From: Planococcus ruber
GTDB taxonomy: Bacteria > Bacillota > Bacilli > Bacillales_A > Planococcaceae
Direction of reading: 5' to 3'
DNA length: 51,037 bases
Assembly (NCBI RefSeq): GCF_022819085.1
Contig: NZ_JALHAG010000003.1
Location: 1 to 51,037 of the forward strand
The position numbers and the translations under genes were made by a program. Shown in pieces: positions 1 through 8,005 of this stretch; within the stretch, counting starts at the first letter, position 1, and every line of letters starts with the position of its first letter. Under the pieces are notes generated by a model. The model saw only the letters and a program-made list of their open reading frames with translations. It was not told where the DNA came from and ran no database searches.

Positions 1-81
1 CATCCCGAACACGGAAGTTAAGCTCTTTTGCGCCGATGGTAGTTGGGGGTCTCCCCCTGTGAGAGTAGGACGTCGCTGGGC
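1..81 (+). rRNA. rrf: 5S ribosomal RNA, 3' part (5' end outside window)
   Basis: The first 81 bases carry the conserved 5S core: CCGAACACGGAAGTTAAGC near the start, then GCGCCGATGGTAGT, a G-rich/C-rich hairpin and GTGAGAGTAGGACG. This is the distal two thirds of a roughly 116-nt Bacillales 5S rRNA. The 5' third lies to the left of the window. It closes an rRNA operon and is followed at once by an intrinsic terminator. The exact 3' end is uncertain by one or two bases. Confidence 0.95.
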
Positions 82-90
82 ACCTGAAAA

Positions 91-123
91 GTCGTTACCG
101 TAGCCGGTAACGGCTTTTTTTGC
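91..123 (+). terminator. Intrinsic terminator of the rRNA operon
   Basis: Inverted repeat CGTTACC / GGTAACG with a 6-nt loop, followed by a run of seven T. It sits about 10 nt after the 5S rRNA and closes the operon. Confidence 0.85.
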
Positions 124-155
124 GTTCATTTATCTAGATGAATGAAACGGTCTGC

Positions 156-185
156 TTAAAAAGAAGTGAAGAATTTCTGTATAAT
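156..185 (+). promoter_or_regulatory. Candidate sigma-A promoter of the decarboxylase gene
   Basis: TATAAT at 180-185 is preceded 18 bp upstream by TTAAAA (156-161). The -10 matches consensus; the -35 is only partial. It follows the rRNA terminator, so the gene needs its own promoter. Confidence 0.45.
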
Positions 186-217
186 GGAGTCTATTAAAGC
201 AAATAAGGATGGCGATT

Positions 218-1645
218 ATGACACAGCGAAAACCTTTAGTAGAAGCGTTAACCGAATTTCAGCGGAAGCGGCCCATTTCTTTTCATGTGCCTGGGCATAA
301 AAATGGATTGCTTTCAGAGCTTCCAGCCGACTTTAAACAAGTACTTCCATATGATATGACAGAGCTCACCGGCTTAGACGATTTGCATTATCCTGAAGAA
401 GTAATCAAAGAAGCTCAGCAACTGTTAGCAGAAACTTATGGCGCGGAGCATAGTTTTTTCTTAGTAAATGGTTCCACTGTTGGGAATTTGGCAATGATTT
501 ATGCAGTTTGCGGTAAAGGAGACCAGGTAATCGTCCAGAGAAATTCGCATAAATCCATTTTCCATGCCTTGGAGTTGACCAAAGCATGCCCTGTTTTTAT
601 CTCACCTGAATGGGATGGCACTTCATTGACTGCTGGAGGGGTGAGGTTAAGGGATATCGAGGAAGCGATCCGAGAATATCCAAAAGCCAAAGCTGTAATT
701 CTCACGTATCCGAATTATTATGGAATGGCTTCAAGCGACATGGAAAAAATCATCGAATTATGCCATGAACAAAGGATGCCCGTATTGGTGGATGAAGCTC
801 ATGGAGCACATTTTCAATTAGGATCGCCCTATCCTTTATCCTCTTTAGCGATGGGTGCAGATGCGGTCGTCCATTCCGCACATAAGACATTGCCGGCTAT
901 GACGATGGGGTCGTTTCTGCATGTTCAAGGACCGTTGCTTTCCGCGGAGAAAATAAGAAAGTATTTGCGGATGCTTCAATCCAGCAGCCCGTCATACGTC
1001 ATTATGGCGTCGTTGGATGATGCCAGGGCCTACCTGCAAAACTACTCGCAGCCGGACAAGAAGAATTTTGCTGAAAAGCGCAACCAATTCATAGAGAGTT
1101 TGAAGAGTTTGCCGAATTTAGAAGTTTACGAAGCTGACGATCCGTTAAAGTTGTTGCTTCGTGTGCCACATCATAGCGGTTATCAATTAAAAGAACTATT
1201 CGAGCAGGAAGGCATTCATGCCGAGCTGGCCGATCCTTACCAGGTCTTATTGATTTTGCCTTTATTGAAGTGGGGGCAGGACTTTTCGTTTGCAGAAGTG
1301 AGAAGCCGAATTAAAAAGGCTTTGGAGAAATTAAAAGAAGTACCGCACAATGCGGCAAATGTGACGGTGCATCCTCAGGAGGCGTTGAGTACGTTAGAAG
1401 CAACGTTTGCTGAATTGGAGACTGAAGGGGAATGGATTTCTTATACGAAGGCTCAGGGGCGTATATCGGCAGCTATGATTGTGCCTTATCCGCCTGGAAT
1501 TCCGCTCGTATTGGCAGGAGAGAGATGGAGCACCGATAAATTAAAGAGTTTGCTGGACTATTTGGCAGCCGGTGCACAAATTCAAGGAGAGCACAGGCTT
1601 TCTGAAAAATTAATTCGGGTGCTTCCTGAAAAAAGCCGTCGATGA
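218..1645 (+). CDS. yaaO: Orn/Lys/Arg decarboxylase-family PLP enzyme (YaaO-like)
   Basis: Aspartate-aminotransferase-fold, pyridoxal-phosphate-dependent enzyme of the ornithine/lysine/arginine decarboxylase group, 475 aa. Visible motifs are the N-terminal HVPGHKNG (about residues 23-30), DEAHGAH (about 192-198) and SAHK (about 220-223), whose Lys would bind PLP. The C-terminal decarboxylase domain (about 370-475) is present. An in-frame ATG exists at 209, but AAGGATGG at 205-212 overlaps it and is correctly spaced for the ATG at 218, so I chose 218. B. subtilis has yaaO next to tmk; here ppx-ppk separates them and csfB, xpaC and yaaN are absent upstream. The substrate (arginine, lysine or ornithine) cannot be read from sequence. 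Confidence 0.9.
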   Translation: MTQRKPLVEALTEFQRKRPISFHVPGHKNGLLSELPADFKQVLPYDMTELTGLDDLHYPEEVIKEAQQLLAETYGAEHSFFLVNGSTVGNLAMIYAVCGKGDQVIVQRNSHKSIFHALELTKACPVFISPEWDGTSLTAGGVRLRDIEEAIREYPKAKAVILTYPNYYGMASSDMEKIIELCHEQRMPVLVDEAHGAHFQLGSPYPLSSLAMGADAVVHSAHKTLPAMTMGSFLHVQGPLLSAEKIRKYLRMLQSSSPSYVIMASLDDARAYLQNYSQPDKKNFAEKRNQFIESLKSLPNLEVYEADDPLKLLLRVPHHSGYQLKELFEQEGIHAELADPYQVLLILPLLKWGQDFSFAEVRSRIKKALEKLKEVPHNAANVTVHPQEALSTLEATFAELETEGEWISYTKAQGRISAAMIVPYPPGIPLVLAGERWSTDKLKSLLDYLAAGAQIQGEHRLSEKLIRVLPEKSRR

Positions 1646-1703
1646 ATGCTTAAAAATGGGTATGGAGGAGTATAAGAAATCCTACAGTCAGGAAGTGATG
1701 GTC

Positions 1704-3230
1704 ATGATGAGCGAGGAAAAGTATGCGATTGTGGATATCGGTTCTAACACGATGCGATTGGTGATCTATACGCGGGATAAGAGCGGAAGATTGACGGAAA
1801 GCGAAAACGTCAAGGCAGTGGCACGCCTGCGCAATTATTTGACGGCGTCTGGTGCAATGGGAAGTGAAGGGATTGACGTCCTGGTACATACTTTGCAGAG
1901 TTTCCAGGAAGTCACACGGCATCATCAGTTGCAGGAAGTGAAATGTGTAGCTACTGCAGCGATTCGCCAAGCCAATAACCAGCAGGAAATCATTGAGCGG
2001 GTAGAAGAGGAGACCGATTTCTCGATCCGTATTTTATCGGAATACGAAGAAGCCAATTACGGTTTTTTGGCAGTCGTCAATTCAACCCCTTTTAGAGATG
2101 GGATAACCGTGGATATTGGCGGGGGCAGTACTGAGATTACATTTTTCAAAAATCGCAAATTGATTTATTTCTATAGTTTTCCGTTCGGGGCGCTGTCCTT
2201 AAAACAGCAGTTCATCAAAGGCGATATGCCGACGAAAGATGAACTGCGAAAGCTGCGGAAGTTTTTGCAGGAGCAATTTGAAAGTTTGCCTTGGCTAGCG
2301 GATAAGAAATTGCCGTTGATCGGCATTGGAGGCAGTGCCCGAAATCTGGCGCAAGTTCACCAGGAGTATATCGAATACCCGGTTGCCGGCATCCATCAAT
2401 ACATGATGTCCATCCATGAGGTTAAAAAAATGAACGAGATGCTGCTGTCTTTGGATTTTTCCGATGTCCAGAAAGTAGAGGGCCTTTCCAAAGACCGGTC
2501 CGACATTATCATTCCAGCCGTTGAAGTCTTTTCTTGCCTCATGGACTTAATCAAAGCCGAAACCTTTGTCTTGAGCCGAAAAGGGCTGAGAGATGGGGTG
2601 TTTTATGAAGAATTGACGAAAGACTTCGAGCTGTCCATTTTTCCGAATGTAATGGAAGAAAGCTTTTATGAGCTTGCGAGTGATTATGACATCAATTTGA
2701 CGCATGCGACTCATGTCAGCACCCACGCGTTGATGATTGCACATGAATTGGAAAGAATCGGGCTGCTTGAATTAGATGAAGAAGACTTGAAATTCATCCG
2801 TCTTGGCAGCGCTTTGTATAATCTAGGCACGTATATCGATGCGGAAGCGAGCAACCAGCATACGTTCTATTTGCTGGCAAACCGGACCATCGACGGACTG
2901 CTCCATAAAGAGCGGCTGACAGTCGCTTTGATTGCTTCTTTTAAAAATAAAGAAGTATTTAAACGGAATGCGGCGCTTTACCAGGAATGGTATTCAAAAG
3001 AAGAGTTGGCCAAATACAGCCTATTTGGTGCCATTGTCAAACTCGCCTATAGTTTAAATGCGACAAAGCGGAATATTATCGAATCCGTCCATATCGAACC
3101 GGCTAAAGACGGTTTATTGTTTCATGTCAAATGCACGCAGGACTGGAAACCGGAACAATATCAGGCGGAAAAACAGAAAAAACACTTGGAGAAGCAATTA
3201 AAGAAAAATATCGATTTTCAGTTTACATGA
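1704..3230 (+). CDS. ppx: Exopolyphosphatase, Ppx/GppA family
   Basis: Hydrolyses terminal phosphates of inorganic polyphosphate, or pppGpp in GppA-type members. The sugar-kinase/actin-fold phosphate loops DIGSNTMRL (about residues 11-19) and DIGGGSTE (about 137-144) are intact. The C-terminal half (about 310-508) looks like the HD-type helical domain of long Ppx proteins. The frame is open from 1656, but ribosome-binding sequence AGGAAG at 1690-1695 suits ATG 1704 or 1707 best; the start is uncertain by a few codons. It lies 58 nt after the decarboxylase gene, probably in the same transcript, and 70 nt before ppk. The pairing with ppk supports a polyphosphate role over a pure GppA role. Confidence 0.9.
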   Translation: MMSEEKYAIVDIGSNTMRLVIYTRDKSGRLTESENVKAVARLRNYLTASGAMGSEGIDVLVHTLQSFQEVTRHHQLQEVKCVATAAIRQANNQQEIIERVEEETDFSIRILSEYEEANYGFLAVVNSTPFRDGITVDIGGGSTEITFFKNRKLIYFYSFPFGALSLKQQFIKGDMPTKDELRKLRKFLQEQFESLPWLADKKLPLIGIGGSARNLAQVHQEYIEYPVAGIHQYMMSIHEVKKMNEMLLSLDFSDVQKVEGLSKDRSDIIIPAVEVFSCLMDLIKAETFVLSRKGLRDGVFYEELTKDFELSIFPNVMEESFYELASDYDINLTHATHVSTHALMIAHELERIGLLELDEEDLKFIRLGSALYNLGTYIDAEASNQHTFYLLANRTIDGLLHKERLTVALIASFKNKEVFKRNAALYQEWYSKEELAKYSLFGAIVKLAYSLNATKRNIIESVHIEPAKDGLLFHVKCTQDWKPEQYQAEKQKKHLEKQLKKNIDFQFT

Positions 3231-3300
3231 TCTTAGCAATCGAATCAGCCTTTAGGCAACAACCCTAATTTCTACGTACTAAAATTGAAGGAGCGGCAAA

Positions 3301-5436
3301 TTGCAGATAAAGGTGGTGGTGATGGTGAAAACGATAAACAAGCAGGAGGAAGAATTGAATAGCCCTTCTTACTATAATAACCGGGAACTTAGCTGGTTGG
3401 CTTTCAATGAGCGGGTGTTAATGGAAGCGCTGGATAAGCGAAATCCGTTACTCGAGCGCTTTAAGTTTTTAGCCATCTTCAGCTCAAATCTGGACGAATT
3501 TTTCATGGTCCGAGTAGCGGGGCTGCAGGATCAAGTGAAAGTGGGCTTCAGCAAGCCGGAAAATAAAGCCGGGATGTCCCCGAGGCTCCAATTAAAAGAA
3601 ATTGCGAACAAAACCCACCAATTGGTGAAGCTGCAGCATGAGACCCTTCAAAATGTGCTTATTCCGGCTATGAAGCACGAAGGGGTCAAGTTCTTTAAAA
3701 TGGAAGAATTGAATCCTCAGGACTTGGCATTTGTCGAGCGTTATTATGATGAACAGATTTTCCCGGTGTTGACGCCTATGGCTATTGACGCTTACCGGCC
3801 GTTTCCTATGCTTCTCAATAAAAGCATCAATTTGGCAGTCGTTTTGGAAGACCGGAATGAAGAGCCAGAAATCCGCTATAAGACGGCGATTGTCCAAGTT
3901 CCTTCCGTTATTGACCGTTTAGTGCAGTTGGATGCCAAAGCGGGAAAAGAACGCATCGTTTTGCTCGAGGACATCATCAGCCACTTTATCGGGAAGCTGT
4001 TTCCGGGCTTTGCCGTCAAATCGGTATCGGCCTTCCGGATTACCCGAAATGCCGATATGACCATCCACGAAGAAGGCGCACGTGATTTGCTGAAAGAAAT
4101 TGAAAAAGAGCTGAGAAAGCGCAAGTGGGGGGCAGCGGTCCGCCTGGAGATTCAAAAAGAGAGTTTTGACCAAGAGCTGCTGCCGTATTTAATGGATGAA
4201 CTGGAAGTGCAGAAAAAGGATGTCTATGAAATCCAAGGTCCGCTTGACCTGACCTTATTTTTCAACTTTTATAAAACGATGCAGAAAACCCACGAAAAAT
4301 TAATCTATACCGCCCGTATTTCCCAGCCGTCGCCTGACCTCGCCTTCAATGAAAACATCTTTTTGAAGGTGATGGAAAAGGATCTCTTTCTCCATCACCC
4401 GTATCAGTCTTTCGAGCCGGTCGTCGAATTCGTTTCCGGAGCTGCTGATGATCCGGAGGTACTGGCGATCAAGCAGACCCTTTACCGGGTAAGCGGTGAT
4501 TCTCCTATTATCAAAGCGTTAAAGCGGGCGGCGGAAAAAGGCAAACAAGTGATGGTGCTGGTCGAATTGAAAGCCCGTTTTGATGAAGAAAACAACGTGC
4601 AATGGGCAAGGGAACTCGAACAGGCAGGGTGCCATGTAATTTACGGAATGACCCATCTGAAAACCCACAGCAAAATTACGCTTGTGGTAAGAAAAAGAGG
4701 CGATCACATCGAGCGCTTTGTTCATTTAGGCACCGGAAATTACAATGACCAGACGGCTAAAATCTATACGGATATGAGTTTATTTACATCGAAAAAAGAA
4801 TTTGGCGTGGATGCGACGAACTTCTTTAATTATTTAAGCGGTTATACGGAAAAGCCGGAATTCCATCACCTTTCCGTTGCACCTTTTACGATCCGGTACG
4901 ACTTTATCCAAATGATCGAAGATGAAATCGAATTTCAGCGGAAACATGGCAATGGCCGCATCATTGCCAAAATGAATTCGCTGACGGATAAAGCGATTAT
5001 TAAGAAGCTCTATCAAGCTTCCATCGCGGGTGTCCGAATCGACTTGATCGTAAGGGGCATTTGCTGCCTTCGTCCAGGAATCAAAGGGGTGAGCGAAAAC
5101 ATACGGGTGATCAGCATTGTCGGCCGGCTGTTGGAGCATAGCCGCATCTATTATTTCCACCACAACGGCAAAGAAAAGGTGTTTTTGTCTTCAGCCGATA
5201 TGATGACCCGCAATATGGAGAATCGCATCGAAATCCTTTTTCCGATTTTCGAGAATGAAATCAAAAACCAAGTAAAGCATATTTTGGATGTGTCGCTGCG
5301 GGATAATGTAAAGGCCAGAGAACAGGATGCGCATGGCCGCTACCACTACGTAGAACGGAAAAAAGGCGACCCCGAAATCAATAGCCAGCTTGTGCTATAC
5401 AATGAAGCTTACCAAGTGGCAGAAGATGAAGAGTAG
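3301..5436 (+). CDS. ppk: Polyphosphate kinase 1
   Basis: Reversible synthesis of polyphosphate from ATP; 711 aa, the normal PPK1 length. The N domain shows NRELSWLAFNERVL (about residues 27-40). The phospholipase-D-like C domains contain HLKTHSK (about 452-458), which should hold the autophosphorylated His, then GTGNYN and MTRNMENRIE. The start is a TTG at 3301 with AAGGAG 7-8 nt upstream; an ATG at 3322 preceded by AGGTGG is a credible alternative. The gene ends before a clear terminator, so yaaO-ppx-ppk forms one unit ahead of tmk. B. subtilis 168 has no ppk at this place. Confidence 0.95.
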   Translation: MQIKVVVMVKTINKQEEELNSPSYYNNRELSWLAFNERVLMEALDKRNPLLERFKFLAIFSSNLDEFFMVRVAGLQDQVKVGFSKPENKAGMSPRLQLKEIANKTHQLVKLQHETLQNVLIPAMKHEGVKFFKMEELNPQDLAFVERYYDEQIFPVLTPMAIDAYRPFPMLLNKSINLAVVLEDRNEEPEIRYKTAIVQVPSVIDRLVQLDAKAGKERIVLLEDIISHFIGKLFPGFAVKSVSAFRITRNADMTIHEEGARDLLKEIEKELRKRKWGAAVRLEIQKESFDQELLPYLMDELEVQKKDVYEIQGPLDLTLFFNFYKTMQKTHEKLIYTARISQPSPDLAFNENIFLKVMEKDLFLHHPYQSFEPVVEFVSGAADDPEVLAIKQTLYRVSGDSPIIKALKRAAEKGKQVMVLVELKARFDEENNVQWARELEQAGCHVIYGMTHLKTHSKITLVVRKRGDHIERFVHLGTGNYNDQTAKIYTDMSLFTSKKEFGVDATNFFNYLSGYTEKPEFHHLSVAPFTIRYDFIQMIEDEIEFQRKHGNGRIIAKMNSLTDKAIIKKLYQASIAGVRIDLIVRGICCLRPGIKGVSENIRVISIVGRLLEHSRIYYFHHNGKEKVFLSSADMMTRNMENRIEILFPIFENEIKNQVKHILDVSLRDNVKAREQDAHGRYHYVERKKGDPEINSQLVLYNEAYQVAEDEE

Positions 5437-5444
5437 CAGAGAAG

Positions 5445-5475
5445 CAGATGTGCCGGACATCTGTTTTTTCTTTTA
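5445..5475 (+). terminator. Intrinsic terminator after ppk
   Basis: CAGATGT / ACATCTG stem with a 5-nt loop followed by TTTTTTCTTTT, starting 9 nt after the ppk stop codon. Confidence 0.8.
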
Positions 5476-5534
5476 GGCACAAGGCTTACAATGTATTAAG
5501 CGGCTCCTTTCCTGTATAGTGAAAGGAGTAGAAC

Positions 5535-5555
5535 ATGAGGAAAACGGGTGAATGA
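5535..5555 (+). CDS. Possible six-codon leader ORF upstream of tmk
   Basis: ATG at 5535 has an excellent ribosome-binding site, AAAGGAG at 5522-5528, with a 6-nt spacer. It encodes MRKTGE and ends at TGA 5553-5555. The stop is one codon before, and in frame with, the GTG start of tmk, which itself has only a weak Shine-Dalgarno. It could be a translational-coupling leader, or a former tmk N-terminus cut off by the stop. Expression is unproven. Confidence 0.35.
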   Translation: MRKTGE

Positions 5556-5558
5556 ATA

Positions 5559-6194
5559 GTGGGTTATTTGATTACATTAGAAGGCGGGGAAGGCTCGGGC
5601 AAAACGACGGTCTTGAAGCTGGTGGCGGAAGCGCTGCAGCAGCAAGGCTTTGAAGTCGAATGCACGAGAGAACCGGGCGGCATTGAAATTGCCGAACAGA
5701 TCCGCCATGTCATTTTAGATAGCAAGAATACGAAAATGGACGGCCGCACTGAAGCTTTATTGTATGCGGCTGCCAGAAGACAGCATCTGGTCGAAAAAGT
5801 CATTCCGGCGTTAGATGCCGGAAAAATTGTTTTATGCGACCGCTACATAGACAGCAGTTTGGCGTACCAAGGGCATGCGAGGGGGCTCGGCGTTGCGGAA
5901 ATCTATTCCATCAATAAATTCGCCATCGACGACTACATGCCGGATTTGACCTTGTATTTTGATGTCGAGCCGGAAATCGGCCTCAGCCGTATCCAGAAAG
6001 ACGACGGCCGGGAAGTGAACCGCCTTGACTTGGAGTCGATGAAATTCCATCTGGCGGTCAGAGAAGGGTACCAGATGTTGGTGGAAGCATACCCGGAACG
6101 CATCCAAGTGATTGATGCGGCTCAGGAATTGGCGCTTGTGTTTGAAGACGCTTTGGAGAAAGTACAAGCTTTTGTCCAGAAGCCGGAAGCTTAG
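5559..6194 (+). CDS. tmk: Thymidylate kinase
   Basis: Phosphorylates dTMP to dTDP with ATP for DNA synthesis; cytoplasmic. 211 aa, full length. The P-loop GGEGSGKTT (9-17), the substrate-binding REPGG (37-41) and [12 protein letters not shown] (94-105) are all present. The only sensible start is GTG 5559, since the P-loop begins eight residues later and TGA 5553 closes the frame upstream. The local ribosome-binding site is poor, whereas the short leader ORF ahead has a strong one, so reinitiation is possible. It heads the tmk-darA-holB replication and signalling cluster conserved in Bacillales. Confidence 0.97.
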   Translation: MGYLITLEGGEGSGKTTVLKLVAEALQQQGFEVECTREPGGIEIAEQIRHVILDSKNTKMDGRTEALLYAAARRQHLVEKVIPALDAGKIVLCDRYIDSSLAYQGHARGLGVAEIYSINKFAIDDYMPDLTLYFDVEPEIGLSRIQKDDGREVNRLDLESMKFHLAVREGYQMLVEAYPERIQVIDAAQELALVFEDALEKVQAFVQKPEA

Positions 6195-6233
6195 ACAACG
6201 GCTTTAAAATGTGCGGAATGCTATCTTATGAAG

Positions 6234-6262
6234 TTTACAATTCATGGTATACTACTTATAGA
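6234..6262 (+). promoter_or_regulatory. Candidate sigma-A promoter of darA
   Basis: TTTACA (6234-6239), 17-bp spacer, TATAGA (6257-6262), ending about 10 nt before the AAAGGAG of darA. The -10 is imperfect and the resulting leader would be very short, so this is tentative. Confidence 0.35.
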
Positions 6263-6282
6263 AAGACTATAAAAAGGAGTGA

Positions 6283-6618
<336 letters not shown>

Positions 6619-6656
6619 AAATCATTAATTAAATCCACGGTTGCCATATAAGTTGA

Positions 6657-6895
6657 ACTTAAGAATTAGCTTTTACACACCGCTTCGGTCGCTCTGGGCA
6701 AAGCTCCCGCAATAAGCCGAGAAGAGCACTCGTCTTATTGCTCCGCTCAGCCCGGGGACGCGCCGGCGCTAAGAGACACCTTGATATGGAGCAAAACAGC
6801 GGAGACTCCTGCGGGACCAGTGAAGTGCTGAGATCCACTCGGGCGTCTAGCCCGAGTTAGCTTAGCGCGAGCCCGCGGAAAGCGTAGCTGTTTTG
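6657..6895 (+). repeat. GC-rich structured intergenic repeat, two hairpin units
   Basis: No convincing gene. Unit A (about 6676-6765) has a long hairpin: GCAATAAG 6709-6716 pairs with CTTATTGC 6734-6741, then CGAG/CTCG inside a 7-nt loop, with GGGC/GCCC and AGC/GCT pairs further out. Unit B (6792-6895) is closed by CAAAACAGC / GCTGTTTTG, with CCTGCGGG near CCCGCGG inside and an apical CTCGGGC / GCCCGAG hairpin. Unit B resembles the CTCCTGCGGG...CCCGCGGAAAGCG sequences I remember from many Bacillales intergenic regions, which I cannot name formally. It occupies the position of yaaR in B. subtilis. It may be a mobile palindromic element or a structured RNA; strand is arbitrary. Confidence 0.65.
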
Positions 6896-6956
6896 TGGAA
6901 TATCAATTAGTAAAACTATTTAGTTCATCTTATATAGTCAACTATTATACAAGACA

Positions 6957-6986
6957 CCCGTGCTCCATTCGGAACACGGGATTTTT
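6957..6986 (+). terminator. Terminator-like hairpin just upstream of holB
   Basis: CCCGTG 6957-6962 pairs with CACGGG 6975-6980, with inner TCC/GGA pairs, followed by ATTTTTTA. It ends about 22 nt before the holB start. It would end the darA transcript or attenuate read-through into holB. Confidence 0.65.
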
Positions 6987-7008
6987 TACAGAGGCTGAAG
7001 GTGAAAAT

Positions 7009-8001
7009 GTGCAGAAGACAATTGAAGAGTTTCAAGAAATGCAGCCGGTCGTGATGAAAAGGCTGCAGGGCGCCTATAAGAAAGATCGATTGGCTCATGC
7101 CTATCTGTTCGAAGGCCCTGCAGGTTCCGGATTGACCGAAATCACACATTTTTTCGTGAAGCTTTTGCTTTGCGAAACTCCTTTAGAAAATGTTCCATGT
7201 GAAACATGTCGAAGCTGCCAGCTTTATAATTCCGGCAACCATCCGAATATTCTCTTTGTAGAACCGGATGGCCAAAACATTAAAATCGATCAAATCAGGG
7301 AATTGATCTTCAAGATGAATAAAACAGGCTTTAGTTCCGGCCGTAAGATATATGTGATCCAAGAAGCAGACCGTATGAATAATTCTTCTGCTAATGCGCT
7401 GTTAAAGTTCCTGGAAGAACCGGAATTCAACGTCACGGCGATTTTATTGACGGAACGGTTGAATGCCATCATGACGACGATCCGTTCCCGCTGCCAGCTC
7501 GTATCTTTCCAGCCGCTATCCAGGCAAAAAATGATGGAGAAGCTGGTGCAGGACGGCATGACCGCTTCGATGGCGGCGACAGTCAGCATGTTGACGCAAA
7601 GCACAGAAGAAGCGGTTCAGCTTGCTTCAGATGAAGATTTCATCCAACAGCGCAAGAGTGTGTTAAAATTAGTCGATGTTGCCAGCCAGAATGTCCACGA
7701 GGCGCTTTTATTGCTTCAATCGGATTGGCTTCCTTTATTTAAAGAAAAAGAGGATGCCGAAAGAGGGCTGGACATGTTATTATTTGCATATCGGGACATT
7801 GCTTCAGTGAAAGCAGGTCTTGAGACGGCAAGAACATATCCAGACATGGAAGAAACTTGGAAGCAGATGGCGTTGCAGCGTTCGTTTAACGTGTTGTCTA
7901 AGCAATTGCAGGCTGTTTTGCAAGCGAAGCAGCAATTGCCGCGCAATATGAACCGAACTCTGTTGATGGAGCAATTAATGCTGAATCTGCAGGAGGGGTA
8001 A
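7009..8001 (+). CDS. holB: DNA polymerase III subunit delta-prime
   Basis: Clamp-loader stator subunit needed to load the sliding clamp at the replication fork. 330 aa from GTG 7009, close to the B. subtilis length. The open frame runs back to 6895, but that part would translate the repeat and the hairpin; GTG 7009 has AAGGTG 5-6 nt upstream. Motifs are KDRLAHAYLFEG (about 25-36), a zinc knuckle with Cys 55, 64, 67 and 70, and SSANALLKFLEEP. The P-loop-like GPAGSGLT (about 36-43) has Leu where a functional Walker A has Lys, in keeping with a non-ATPase delta-prime. It starts the holB-ricT-yabA unit. Confidence 0.95.
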   Translation: MQKTIEEFQEMQPVVMKRLQGAYKKDRLAHAYLFEGPAGSGLTEITHFFVKLLLCETPLENVPCETCRSCQLYNSGNHPNILFVEPDGQNIKIDQIRELIFKMNKTGFSSGRKIYVIQEADRMNNSSANALLKFLEEPEFNVTAILLTERLNAIMTTIRSRCQLVSFQPLSRQKMMEKLVQDGMTASMAATVSMLTQSTEEAVQLASDEDFIQQRKSVLKLVDVASQNVHEALLLLQSDWLPLFKEKEDAERGLDMLLFAYRDIASVKAGLETARTYPDMEETWKQMALQRSFNVLSKQLQAVLQAKQQLPRNMNRTLLMEQLMLNLQEG

Positions 8002-8005
8002 GCGA

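Noticed and set aside
3231..3300. Terminator or promoter between ppx and ppk
   Set aside because: No stem with a T tail and no paired -35/-10; most likely plain operon spacer.
6895..7008. N-terminal extension of HolB back to 6895
   Set aside because: It would translate the end of the structured repeat and a terminator hairpin; GTG 7009 has a proper ribosome-binding site and gives the family length.
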